This document shows, in pieces, positions 9,221 through 18,743 of a DNA stretch of 64,000 nt. Origin of the DNA: Sanchytrium tribonematis (Eukaryota > Sanchytriomycota > Sanchytriomycetes > Sanchytriales > Sanchytriaceae); contig JADGIG010000004.1 in NCBI GenBank assembly GCA_018985235.1, positions 1-64,000 on the forward strand, given 5' to 3'. The position numbers were made by a program, and so were the translations under genes. The first letter of the stretch is position 1, and every line of letters starts with the position of its first letter. The notes under the pieces are model-generated. The model was not told the DNA's origin. It searched no databases and saw nothing but the letters and a program-made list of their open reading frames with translations.

Positions 9221-9421
9221 ATGAGTTTAAATTTTGACTTCAATTTTACATATGTCTTAGTATTCATTGGATTCCTAGGCGGAATGTTTGAGAATGATTA
9301 TCAAATATATTGTTTAATGATGCTCTTTGTTGGAATTCTATTAATAATGCTAAATGACTTTCAAAAAGAAAAGTATCTTTTATCAAGGTCCCAAGACTCT
9401 ACGGATACATTAGTGGAGTAA
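9221..9421 (+). CDS. Small two-span membrane protein
   Basis: From the first ATG at 9221 the product has 66 residues. Two hydrophobic segments, roughly 9-23 (YVLVFIGFLGGMF) and 28-44 (IYCLMMLFVGILLIML), are followed by a short charged tail ending DTLVE. It looks like a small organelle membrane subunit, but I cannot assign a family. It lies between the nucleoporin start (divergent) and the PQ-loop gene (convergent), 49 nt from the latter. Confidence 0.55.
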   Translation: MSLNFDFNFTYVLVFIGFLGGMFENDYQIYCLMMLFVGILLIMLNDFQKEKYLLSRSQDSTDTLVE

Positions 9422-9470
9422 GCAATATTGCCGTGGGTAAATAAAATTTATTGAAAATACGGAATAAACT

Positions 9471-10184
9471 TTAATCAGAGTGAATATTATTATCTTTGTA
9501 TAAAAAATATTGTAAAAATACAGTAAGATCTAACCCTATTGTCCCTAAACTTCCTAATAGAAAAGGAAACTTGTTTGCTTCCCAAGTAAGAAGTACGGAC
9601 ATGCTGTATGTCAGATTACCAGCCAATGCGCAAGCAAACATAGTCATGCTTAAATTTTGTACAGATTTTCTTTGAAAATTAGTGTGAATTTGCGGAAGTC
9701 GACTAGTCAGATATAAAATGCAGCAAATCCAAGATATTGTTGTGCCTACGAGCTCAACATTACTATTTGATAGTCCATTGACTGGTGACGCTAAGAGCAA
9801 TGGAGAGAGTATACTGGGTGAAAGATTGTCAGAAATAAGTATAGATTCTCTGTCATTGTTTCTGTAATATACGCACTGAGAAAGTAAAGCAGTGTCGATA
9901 ATCACAAAATATGCTGCCAAGTAAATTTGAAAAGGCTTTTGTTGAGTCAATCGGCTACCTATCAGATTGCATATATCACCTAATAGCCATATTAATATGA
10001 ATTTAATATTGATGTATTTTTTATATTGGAAATTTTTTACAAGTTGTGGAATTTGGGCAAAAAGCCAAAAGCAGATGCTCGAATATCCCAGAATAAATGC
10101 AAAAAATTCCGAGTATGTATAGATACATTCGTGGAATAGAAGTGGTAACTCAAAATAACCATTTTCGCAACTAAAATTATCCAT
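9471..10184 (-). CDS. PQ-loop repeat transporter (Ypq/PQLC2-like)
   Basis: The 237-residue protein has about seven hydrophobic segments and two PQ-loop motifs: FAQIPQLVKNF near residue 45 and SRLPQIHTNF near 165. The second is followed by SVQNLSMTMF, the usual second half of the repeat. WLLGDICNLIG is typical of vacuolar/lysosomal basic amino-acid exporters of the Ypq1-3/PQLC2 group. It is somewhat shorter than yeast Ypq proteins because the loop between repeats is reduced. It would export Lys, Arg or His from the vacuole; that substrate is inferred from the family. Confidence 0.82.
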   Translation of the reverse strand: MDNFSCENGYFELPLLFHECIYTYSEFFAFILGYSSICFWLFAQIPQLVKNFQYKKYINIKFILIWLLGDICNLIGSRLTQQKPFQIYLAAYFVIIDTALLSQCVYYRNNDRESILISDNLSPSILSPLLLASPVNGLSNSNVELVGTTISWICCILYLTSRLPQIHTNFQRKSVQNLSMTMFACALAGNLTYSMSVLLTWEANKFPFLLGSLGTIGLDLTVFLQYFLYKDNNIHSD

Positions 10185-10381
10185 TTTAAATTAATATTGA
10201 AACTTGGAGAATTCAAAAGTTGTTTCCACCCTGCAAGTATAAAAATTTAAAAAATGGATCTTGCAGATAATCAGACAAAGTAAAGCAATTACTTGTTACA
10301 TTCGTGACTTATTTAACTACCAATCAAGAACAAGGGCTGAATTTATTATTAATTTAAAGTCGTCAAATTGAAAATCATCAC

Positions 10382-11122
10382 ATGGAGCTTACAAAAGCAG
10401 CTGAATTTGTGGACAGAAAAAGGTATAATGAAGCACTTGAAATTTATAAATCGATGGAGAAGTCAGCCCCTATATATTTCAATATTTCTGTCATTTTTAT
10501 TAAAAAAAGGAACTACGAAAAAGCCATAAAAACTCTATTAAAAGCCTTAAACTTAGATGACTCTTTAAGTATATGTCAATTTGCATTAGGAAATTGTTAT
10601 TATCGCATGCGAAATTATGAATACGCAATTTCTTCCTACAACGAATGTCTCATGACGCTTGATAAATCATCCATGGTAGATTATAAATACCAAGGGCTAG
10701 ATTTGGTACTTTTTGAATATGACATTCATATTGCATTAAAAATTTGTTACTCAAAATTAGGTGACAAAACTACTGCTAATTTTGAACTTGATTTAGCCAA
10801 AAAAAGTTATCCGGGACCTATTAGATCACATTTTTCAAAAATTGTAGATATTGTCAAAGTATTTCAACCAAAATTTGGCTTTAAAAAGCGTAAGTCGTCC
10901 AAAAATGGCACAACAATTAATTATGTATATTTGGGACGAACTTTTAAATCGGAAATCCCTCCATATACAAATTTAAAATTTTTAGTGCAGCTTCTGAGCG
11001 AAAAATGTGACGAAGCAATAGAGTTATTTGCTAATACCAATAACGATATGATGCCTATTATCGATGACACTGATTTGGAAAAAATTCTTGAGCGCCAAGA
11101 TGCAGTAATATTTTGTCAATAA
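10382..11122 (+). CDS. NoxR/p67phox-like NADPH-oxidase regulator (TPR + PB1)
   Basis: The 246-residue protein starts with four TPR-like units at about 1-150 (KAAEFVDRKRYNEALEIY, NYEKAIKTLLKALNLDD, FALGNCYYRMRNYEYAISS). VDYKYQGLDLVLFEYDI then matches the p67phox segment after TPR3. Residues about 180-246 look like a PB1 domain: a basic strand (YVYLGRTFKSEIPP) and the acidic end IIDDTDLEKILERQDAVIF. In NoxR/NCF2 the TPRs bind Rac-GTP and the PB1 binds a scaffold to activate the superoxide-producing oxidase. No SH3 domain is present, as in fungal NoxR. The stop is embedded in AATAAA. The oxidase itself is not in this window. Confidence 0.72.
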   Translation: MELTKAAEFVDRKRYNEALEIYKSMEKSAPIYFNISVIFIKKRNYEKAIKTLLKALNLDDSLSICQFALGNCYYRMRNYEYAISSYNECLMTLDKSSMVDYKYQGLDLVLFEYDIHIALKICYSKLGDKTTANFELDLAKKSYPGPIRSHFSKIVDIVKVFQPKFGFKKRKSSKNGTTINYVYLGRTFKSEIPPYTNLKFLVQLLSEKCDEAIELFANTNNDMMPIIDDTDLEKILERQDAVIFCQ

Positions 11123-11254
11123 ACCTTGAACACAGGTATATTATCAAGTTTTTTATGATTAAAGGTTTTGCACCATCACAATGTACCTGCGCTAGCTTGA
11201 AAACTAATAACAAAAAAATACGTTTTCACGTTCAGGTCAATTTGGTGAAGATCA

Positions 11255-12445
11255 ATGATTTTTAATTTATTGATCTTTGCTTTAGAATTTTCAACTCAAG
11301 TCTATATATATGATAAATTCAATGGTGGATATTCCAAATTTGATCCACCCCTAGTTGAAGGGGAAAATAATTTAAGGTATAAAAGAGATTTTCAGCCAAA
11401 ATTTAATTTCGAAATAAGATGCGATAATATTGATGAAATAACATGTTCCAGAGCCAAATCAGAAAGCCAAGATTTGTCAAATGCTTTGTCCACTGTTTTG
11501 AATTTACAAGCTGCGATAAAAATGCTAGTGACTTTTACATCTTTTTGTGCTACAACATGTGGAAACACGACGATCGCAAGAACCGGACCGACTTCGTATT
11601 TTGCTTTAAAAAAAGATCAAACTGTTCTATATCCACAATCATTAGTGAAGCAAATTGCAACAAACGAGATAAGCTACACACAGTATGATGCGACCATAAA
11701 TTTTAATATTGATGGAACAAATGGACAATCTAAAATCTATTTCGAAAGTTTTGAAGATCCTGATCCAACCAAATACAGTTTCAAATTCATTCTATCCCAT
11801 GAATTAATGCATGGTGCGGGTTTGGTCACATCGTTTGACGAGTATCTAGACCCCAGTCGTCTAAACACCGATCAAGCCCATTTGCTATCCCCATCGCCTA
11901 ATCCTAATTACCTTACGAAGAGACAAGAATTTGTTCCGAAAAATCAAGTCTTATCATCCAGTCCTTTTCAATTTGTCAATTTGTATGACACTTTCTTAGT
12001 CGATGCAAGAACCAACATACGTCTAAAGGAAATTTTCAGGACAAATTTTTTTGGTGCAAGTCTTCCGCTACCAAGGTCTACTGTTACAGCTGCCTCCTCG
12101 CTCTACAAGGCTAGTACAACTAGATATGCGATAGTTTTCGATACTGGAAAGGAACAAATTGCGACAGATACTAGTTTTTCTGAATTTAATCCTGGTAGTA
12201 CCATGAGCCATATAGATCCTACAATTGGGGTAGGCTCTTTGGATGAGCTTATGTGGTCGATTGCATCACACGAGAGAACCACAGACTTAGCTGGAATCGA
12301 TCAATCCCCGCTAGGATATTCACAATTGAAAATGCTTCAGGCTATGGGATACAAAATTAAAATTGATCCATCAACAATTCCTAGATCACCAGCAGCATCA
12401 TTGTCAAATATTTTATTTATAATTTCTGTATATTTAGTAAATTAA
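11255..12445 (+). CDS. Secreted, probably GPI-anchored zinc metalloprotease
   Basis: The 396-residue protein has an N-terminal hydrophobic signal (MIFNLLIFALEF). A KRDF site at about 48-51 could be a propeptide cut. The zinc-helix SHELMHGAG lies near residue 184 and a possible Met-turn STMSHID near 312. The C-terminus SPAASLSNILFIISVYLVN resembles a GPI-attachment signal. This is a gluzincin/metzincin-like fold: HExxHxxG is present, but the third metzincin position is Thr, not His or Asp, so the third zinc ligand must lie elsewhere. I do not recognise a named family. Secreted proteases are common effectors in parasitic or predatory zoosporic fungi; that role is inference. Confidence 0.7.
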   Translation: MIFNLLIFALEFSTQVYIYDKFNGGYSKFDPPLVEGENNLRYKRDFQPKFNFEIRCDNIDEITCSRAKSESQDLSNALSTVLNLQAAIKMLVTFTSFCATTCGNTTIARTGPTSYFALKKDQTVLYPQSLVKQIATNEISYTQYDATINFNIDGTNGQSKIYFESFEDPDPTKYSFKFILSHELMHGAGLVTSFDEYLDPSRLNTDQAHLLSPSPNPNYLTKRQEFVPKNQVLSSSPFQFVNLYDTFLVDARTNIRLKEIFRTNFFGASLPLPRSTVTAASSLYKASTTRYAIVFDTGKEQIATDTSFSEFNPGSTMSHIDPTIGVGSLDELMWSIASHERTTDLAGIDQSPLGYSQLKMLQAMGYKIKIDPSTIPRSPAASLSNILFIISVYLVN

Positions 12446-12451
12446 TGTATT

Positions 12452-12835
12452 CTAGCTTGAATTTCTCGTAAATGCTTTAACTGCTATAGGTGAAAGCCAT
12501 AAACTTAATCCAATTCGAAGCGGCATTAAAATTTTAACATAAACATAAGACAATGCAAAATTTAATACAACAGGGTGATGATCATCCAACGGATCGTACC
12601 CAAAGTATTGTCGAATTCGATTTACCTGATAGTTTGCTTTTTTTATCTGCAATTGAGTTTTTTCTAAAAGGCTTTCTGGCAAATGAGTCAGAAGCAGCCT
12701 ATTTGAAAACGAAGCCAAGGGATAGACAACTGGAAATGCAAATATTGCTGTCAGCTCATGTAGTATCAAAAACGCAGTCAAATGCCTTCCTGGCTTCTTC
12801 TTTAATTGGTCCACAATATCAGAAAACCTTGACAT
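12452..12835 (-). CDS. Small probable mitochondrial membrane protein
   Basis: The 127-residue product contains KKPGRHLTAFLILHELTAIF near residues 13-32, a signature I associate with a fungal mitochondrial inner-membrane family (LHEhTA proteins, YPL041C/Mrx11-like). A second hydrophobic segment (VVLNFALSYVYVKILMPLRI) is near the C-terminus. The family has no clear biochemical role. It is convergent with the metalloprotease gene, with only 6 nt between stops, and TTTCTCCT lies immediately before its ATG. The name rests on memory of the motif. Confidence 0.6.
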   Translation of the reverse strand: MSRFSDIVDQLKKKPGRHLTAFLILHELTAIFAFPVVYPLASFSNRLLLTHLPESLLEKTQLQIKKANYQVNRIRQYFGYDPLDDHHPVVLNFALSYVYVKILMPLRIGLSLWLSPIAVKAFTRNSS

Positions 12836-12967
12836 AGGAGAAAGAACAACCTGAAAAACTTATACAAGAGCAGCAATCGCAAAAATCAGACTAGCTAGTG
12901 GAAAAGAATCAGATCACCTGGCTTCGGCCATTGCATATATTAGAAAGGGTTCCATGCGAAACACAAC

Positions 12968-13768
12968 ATGTCAGACAAAGACAAAGATAGATCGATTAGA
13001 AAGACAGCCAAGTACTTGGATGATTCCGATTTAGAAGCACTTGCAAATATTGAAAAAGATGACAATGCTCAATTTCAAATGAGTAATGCGGAAATGCAAT
13101 TTTATGATAATTTACCAGTTGGCCAGATTCCCATCAATTCACCTCACTACATTCATACTACTATGCCACAAGCTACTCCCATTGGTGCTTATAATATGTC
13201 ACCTGGCTATAATTATAATGTGAGCCTGCCAAAACCGTTTGATTATGGCAAAAGCTACAAAATATTTATGGGAAATTTAAAACATCGACTATCGAAGGAA
13301 CAATACAAAGAAGTTTGTTTACATTTGTCCAAAATTCGCCCTAGCTTTATTGCTATTGCTGCCAGCTTAAATGAACAAGATTTGAATTTTGTTGAACACA
13401 GTTTTAACAGGATGGCCCTAGAATACGAGAAATTTATGAGTTTAGTAGGAACGCCATCAGCTATTTGGAGGCGCACGGGTGAAATTATTGCTATTGGAAG
13501 AGAATTTAGCTTTCTAGTTGGATGGAGTGCAGATAATCTCATTGAAAAATACATTTTTGATATCATGACTCCACAATCAGTTGTCAATTACTTTAAAATT
13601 TATTCAGATATTGCATTTGATGGTGAAAATAATACCGGATATTTAAATTGCACTCTAATAACCTCGAGATCCGACGAAGTTTCTTGTACTGCCTCATTTA
13701 CGTTGAAAAAAGATGTTTTTGATTTACCAATGGTTATTATTGGCAGCTTTCTACCCATTTTTGATTGA
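12968..13768 (+). CDS. Ert1/AcuK-type PAS-domain protein lacking the zinc cluster
   Basis: The last about 170 residues of this 266-residue protein follow the PAS region of the fungal gluconeogenesis regulators Ert1/Rds2/AcuK/AcuM. Landmarks are KIRPSFIAIAASL, GTPSAIWRRTGEIIAIG and KKDVFDLPMVIIGSFLPIFD. In those factors a Cys6 binuclear zinc cluster precedes the PAS and binds DNA. Here the N-terminus (DSDLEALANIEKDDN and a Pro/Asn/Tyr-rich linker) contains no cysteine cluster, and the 130 nt upstream encode none either. It may act through a partner, or be an ancestral PAS-only form. It is a single exon. Sure about the domain, unsure about the role. Confidence 0.78.
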   Translation: MSDKDKDRSIRKTAKYLDDSDLEALANIEKDDNAQFQMSNAEMQFYDNLPVGQIPINSPHYIHTTMPQATPIGAYNMSPGYNYNVSLPKPFDYGKSYKIFMGNLKHRLSKEQYKEVCLHLSKIRPSFIAIAASLNEQDLNFVEHSFNRMALEYEKFMSLVGTPSAIWRRTGEIIAIGREFSFLVGWSADNLIEKYIFDIMTPQSVVNYFKIYSDIAFDGENNTGYLNCTLITSRSDEVSCTASFTLKKDVFDLPMVIIGSFLPIFD

Positions 13769-13782
13769 AGTAAATAAATGCT

Positions 13783-16700
13783 TTACTGAGAATCTGTTTC
13801 CATATCATCAGCCGTCTCGATTCCAATCACTTCTGTAGAAAAAATTTTAAACTTCTTATTTCCTTGGAAAATCATGCCATCATCCAAAGCTTTAGGCCTA
13901 CAATTTTTGCAGACGCTGTAGCCAGAATCTTTGATTTGTACAAAACCAAACACGTCCGAACAATTTTCATGAACTATTGTCTCACAATAAGCACACCAAC
14001 AGAAATAATTCGGAAATATTGATTTGATGACCTTTCCACAGCCACAAATTTGAGGACCTACTGTCATATTTGGTTTTAGCTTTCTATATGCCTTGTAAAA
14101 AGTTTCGAACCATTCGAAAGAGCGATGGGGAAGAGCTAATGTAAAATGAATCAATCTTCTGATTTTGATGACATCTCCAGAGGCTTTAGAATCTGGCTTT
14201 AAGTAATTTGAATTTATATCTTCAGCAATAGTTGATAGAGATTTTTCAAATCTCGTTATAGTTCGAAATAATTTGTCTTTTAGTATTTGTCCATCAACCA
14301 GTCGCCAAGGGTCAATAGCAGCGCAGTTTATTGCAATAACAGGTTCCTTGTCAAAAAATTCATAATAAAATTCGTTTTGGAAATTACAATTTGAAAGATT
14401 GCCACTACAAATACCGCAGATATAATCTTTTCTTGGCTTTAATTTCAGACACTCCAAGTGAAACATTAACCGGCAATCAGAACACTGGACTACGTGAGGC
14501 CCCTGTTCAACCTTAAGGCCACAGTAGCAGTGAGATCCCTCAAATAATATTTTCGGATAATACGAGCACCAATTGATTCCGATTTGTAGATAATACTCTA
14601 CAGTTTCCGCAGTATCACAGAGACTTGAATTAATTTGTTTGACAGATTGCAATAGGGAGTCATCATTTCTAATTTCTATATTATGAGCTCTGTCGATCCC
14701 AAAGTATGAGCTGTACTGATCATAAATTTGACAGTAAAATTTCAAAAAGCCGGCAATCTTTTCAAATAAAACATTATTTGGAATAACTTTAAACTCTATA
14801 AAAATCAAAAGTAAATCAAAAAAATCTCTTTCGTCGACTAGGGAACAAGTTAAAAGTCCTTCTATTTTTTTCCTGATTCCGTAATAACTTTTGCATCTAT
14901 TCAAGAACTTGGTAACCTCCGCTACTTCAGCGGCAACATTTGGAAATAGGATCATCGCAACATCTAACTCTGATTCCGTTATTGTACCGCTCTCCCATTT
15001 TAAAATTAAATTGGACAAATAAGTGGAATTTTCCAAAACTATGTTCATAGTTGAATCAGTTTTTTCTTGATTTCTTATTTGGTCCAGTACGGCGGAGTTC
15101 CAAAAGCTAAACTTATCTACATTTTCTTTTTCATCTAAAGCAGAATTTTCTTTGTACTCAATTGCCGAATGGTCAAAAATGACACCAGATCGCTCGCAAT
15201 TTCGTTTCACATCTCTAACAAAATCATTCGCGCACGAAGGGTCAGTTAACACTTTTTCCAGGTCTTTTTGTAAATTTTCCAGAGAAATGTACTTTTGATG
15301 AAATTGATTTAAATCTTCTATGTCAACTTCCAACTCTAAAATCGACTCATTCAGTCGTTTGACCTGATCGAAAGTATATCGGCTTTTGTGATCCTTTCGC
15401 CCACGAAATTGACCGTCGTATATCGGTAATTTGGGTAATTGATTGACAATCTTTTTCACAAATAAAAGATAATTATTTAAAAATGATACTTCCTCTAGAT
15501 TCTCGTCTAGTACAAGACCCATATCGATGAGTCTCTCAATCTGAGGTACCTTTAACTTACCAATCTTCAATTTTTCCAAGACTTGTTCATTCCAAAATTG
15601 TCTGTCACCTAAAGCAACATTCACTAAGTTTTCGTATATCGTCTGAAATTCCAAATCTGAAATATGGACGTAGCATGTGAGTGAGTTCAAATCGATTTCA
15701 CTTTCCAACTAAGTTAAATTAAAATACCTGCACAAGTGCTTTAGGGTGGTAAATTTGTCCTTCTTGATCTTCCAAAAATGTAAAAAAGCATGGCCAACTG
15801 GTTCTGGTGCAAACACGAACTGAAACAGTATCGATAGGAAGTTGCTCAAACTTTAGCGCGTCAAAGTAATACATCATCTGGCATCTTAATTGGATTTCAT
15901 CTGTAGCAACCCTCTTCCAATGCTCTTTTATCCATTTCGCACTTTTGTCGCCACCTTGATACTTGACTTGTTTGAAAAGCAGCTCTTCCATACAGAGTGA
16001 GGGAGCCAAACTCATGGACTCGCAGAATTTTTTGTATTTAAAGCCATGTGGAATCCATTCCGGAGTAACTAAGTTGAGCCTTTCCACAATATTAGAGCCA
16101 AGATCAACAGAAAAATAATAAGAACCAGGAAATATTGCTAAAATTTGTCCAACATTTTGTGTGGTGGTCGAAAACGGTATAGCCGCTTCTTTTAATTCTT
16201 TTGGCTCAATGGGTATCGGAATATTTCTCGGGATCCCGTCATTTTTTAATATTTCAGGATATTTAGAATTGATTAGATTATATAATTTTGAAATGTGCTT
16301 GCTAGAAATTGTATACCAAACTCTTGGGGCTCCTTCATGTATACAATATAAGGAGTACATAAATTGTTGATTCGTCTCCCATAATGAATAGCTGAAGAGA
16401 GATCCGATTTGTAATGAGCTTTCTTCAAAACTATCACCCTTCCAAAAGCCATACTTCAACAAACTTTCTTGAGCCTTTCTCAATTTGTTGAAATTAAGAG
16501 GATGATTGCTGCCGCATTCTTCTCCGTATATATCTGGAAAGAGAGAAATTTCCAAATCTTTCGATTCAATTTTTGGTACTATGAAATAATTCTCCGACTT
16601 CCCACCAATCACTTCATTCCAAAAAAACTCCAGCTTAGAAGAGCTTAGGTCTCCCAAATTATTCTTTGCGATGTATTCATCATACAGCTCTTGTGCTTGA

Positions 16701-17275
16701 AGATTACAATCTCTAGAAGCATCAAAATATTCCTTTGAAGTTTCATAATCTGCTGTATTTCCTTTAAAAGTCAAAAAACCACCTCCTTCGTAATCCAAGT
16801 CATCCAGTCCAATGAGCTCAATATATTCCTCAAATTTTCGCAAATATTGAAAATAATATTGTTTTAATTTTTCTTGATTATTAATTCCGCAACATTGACT
16901 CACATAATACCACTGTCTTTTGGAGCTTACCATCTTAGCACCATGGAATTGATCGACTTTGGTCTTCACGTCCACCCAACTAACATGTAATGAATCGATT
17001 TGACTTGGCAATCTTAATTTCCGTCGCTGACAGAATTTTTTCAACATTCCTACAAAATTATTAGCGTTGATGCACGGAAACGAGCAGTTAATTGCTCTTA
17101 TTGGTGTAGGTAATTCATATGTTTGCTTGTCATACCAGCCATCCTCAAGTTGAATTAGAAAAGAAGCTTGATCGTTATTCTTTTGTCTTATTTCTTTTAA
17201 AAAGCCTGGCCCATCGGTATTTTCGTTTAGGCCATTAAATTGGTTATTTAAATGACTGCTCAAGTTGTTCATCAT
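13783..17275 (-). CDS. KDM5/Ecm5-like JmjC protein with an inactive catalytic core
   Basis: Two exons, 15728-17275 and 13783-15708, join across a 19-nt intron to give about 1157 residues. In order: a weak JmjN remnant, an ARID-like region (KRQWYYVSQCCGI), JmjC, a degraded C5HC2 finger, a long helical PLU-1-like region, and two PHD-type fingers (CYCGLKVEQGPHVVQCSDC and CGCGKVIKSIFPNYFCWCAY). JmjC aligns without gaps around GSLFSYSLWETNQQF, but the Fe(II) ligands His, Glu and His are Glu, Asn and Tyr, so no demethylase activity is expected. Yeast Ecm5 is a similar inactive relative. The PHD between ARID and JmjC is absent. The downstream exon opens without an ATG, which supports splicing. A chromatin-reader role is inferred. 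Confidence 0.85.
15709..15727 (-). other. 19-nt intron, KDM5/Ecm5-like gene (phase 0)
   Basis: The minus-strand intron is GTATTTTAATTTAACTTAG. Removing it joins HPKALVQ to LESEIDLNS. Retaining it gives an in-frame TAA three codons in. It lies at 45% of the CDS. Confidence 0.9.
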
Positions 17276-17319
17276 TTCAAACAAATTCTTACTTGCTTCC
17301 CCGTCTTGTAAAAATCACA

Positions 17320-18030
17320 ATGAAAAATATTGTTCCCAATCCTGGATTTGTTATAAAGACTAAGAAAATGAACACCCTGCTTTCTGGATCAGAAGAAAAC
17401 AAAGATTTGGGTGTATTCAAAGGCAAAGTATTTATCAATGTGTGTAACCACGAAAGTATTGATAAACCAAATACTTCATCTGAACAAGTCATCTTTAATG
17501 CAATAAAAAAACAAGATCCTTTCAAGATACCAATGAGTCTATCGCCTATTCGTAAAGGAAAAGATAAGCAAGGAATTGGCTGCTATGTTGTGGATATTAT
17601 GGTCCATCCGAATGTGTTTGAATGGGCAACAAAGAAGATTTTTGCCTCTTTTGATCCTGCTGATTTCAAGCAGCTCTTAAAAGATATATTTTTAATATTT
17701 GTCAGGGATAGGCTTCAACTGGATCTCGAGTTTGTATCTTTTCCCAATTTATTGGTGAGCAATCCACCCCTTGCACCACACGAGATAATTGAATCCAGCA
17801 ACTTGATCGATGTCCTAGATGTGCCATTGAGTGTTATGGAGTATCAGAAAGGAGATTTATTTGTTCATCAATATTCTCCAGTGGACAAATCTGTGAAGAT
17901 TTTAAAATCTGATAATCAAATTAAAATAGCATTTAATGGCAACGAGTATTATATCGATATCGAGAAAAATTTAAAAGTCAATTGTAAACTATATTTGAAT
18001 GATGAAATGCTCAGAATTTATATCAAATAA
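17320..18030 (+). CDS. PIH1-domain protein
   Basis: The true ATG is at 17320, since the frame opens upstream only through a TTG; the product is 236 residues. It has the PIH1 landmarks PGFVIKTKK at 8-16, GKVFINVCNH near 35, and IPMSLSPIRKGKDKQG near 70, followed by a CS-like C-terminus. PIH1 proteins are adaptors of the R2TP/HSP90 machinery that assembles snoRNPs and PIKKs and, in ciliated cells, dynein arms (DNAAF2, PIH1D3). Which subgroup this is cannot be settled by eye. It is divergent from the KDM5-like gene, with 44 nt between ATGs. The stop is embedded in AATAAA. Confidence 0.8.
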   Translation: MKNIVPNPGFVIKTKKMNTLLSGSEENKDLGVFKGKVFINVCNHESIDKPNTSSEQVIFNAIKKQDPFKIPMSLSPIRKGKDKQGIGCYVVDIMVHPNVFEWATKKIFASFDPADFKQLLKDIFLIFVRDRLQLDLEFVSFPNLLVSNPPLAPHEIIESSNLIDVLDVPLSVMEYQKGDLFVHQYSPVDKSVKILKSDNQIKIAFNGNEYYIDIEKNLKVNCKLYLNDEMLRIYIK

Positions 18031-18040
18031 AAATTTATAC

Positions 18041-18730
18041 TCATACTTGCAAAAATTCTACTTTTATCTTCTCTTTTATATCCACGATACAATAATAACC
18101 ATCTCTATATGCCCCTGGGTTAACTATCATAGATTTGCCGAGATACAACAAGCCTCGTCCGGAATGAGTATGACCATGTAAAACAACACGCGGCTCATAT
18201 TGTAATATATATTCTCTAACAGTTTCGCTTCCACCATCAACTCTTGATTTGGAGTCTAAAGGTTTCCTGTTATAGTCGCTAGTTCCAAAATTTGAAGGTC
18301 CTTGGTGGGTCACCAGCACATCAACTTTTCTGAAATTGTTTAAAATAGAACCCATTTCAATGTTAGGATATCCTTCCCAGGCTATTTTACCGGATTCTAC
18401 ATAATAAGAAGAAGTGGATCCACCATAGCCAAGGAAAGATAATCCATCAATAGCAATAAGTTTATGGTGGAAATTCGTAGCATGCTGATATTTGGCATTT
18501 TCCAAAAAGCAAAAACTTGGATCGTGATTGCCAGGTACGAAGTAAATTGGCTTTTTAGTAATTGCAGACAAGCTTTTAAAGACTAAATCCAAATTTACTT
18601 CATCTTCCTTCGAATTAGAATGATCGATATTATATAGATCACCTATAACTATCACATAATCACATTCAATAGAAAAAAGCTTCTCAAAATTGAAATTTAA
18701 ATGCAAATCAGTAAGAACCAGCAATTTCAT
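18041..18730 (-). CDS. Calcineurin-like metallophosphoesterase
   Basis: The 229-residue protein carries the five metal-site blocks in order: TDLHL near 7, IGDLYN near 30, PGNHD near 66, LVTHQGPS near 138 and HGHTHSG near 187. This is the compact Metallophos_2 layout found in archaeal and eukaryotic phosphodiesterases of unknown substrate. There is no signal peptide or membrane span. TTTTTTGAAACAATG leads directly into its start codon, a string shared with several other genes. REV1 is upstream on the same strand, its stop 13 nt from this ATG. Confidence 0.85.
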   Translation of the reverse strand: MKLLVLTDLHLNFNFEKLFSIECDYVIVIGDLYNIDHSNSKEDEVNLDLVFKSLSAITKKPIYFVPGNHDPSFCFLENAKYQHATNFHHKLIAIDGLSFLGYGGSTSSYYVESGKIAWEGYPNIEMGSILNNFRKVDVLVTHQGPSNFGTSDYNRKPLDSKSRVDGGSETVREYILQYEPRVVLHGHTHSGRGLLYLGKSMIVNPGAYRDGYYCIVDIKEKIKVEFLQV

Positions 18731-18743
18731 TGTTTCAAAAAAT

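Noticed and set aside
13783-17275. Reading the KDM5-like locus as two separate genes
   Set aside because: The downstream frame has no ATG at its start, the 19-nt intron joins the frames in phase, and the domain order ARID-JmjC-helical-PHD matches one KDM5 protein.
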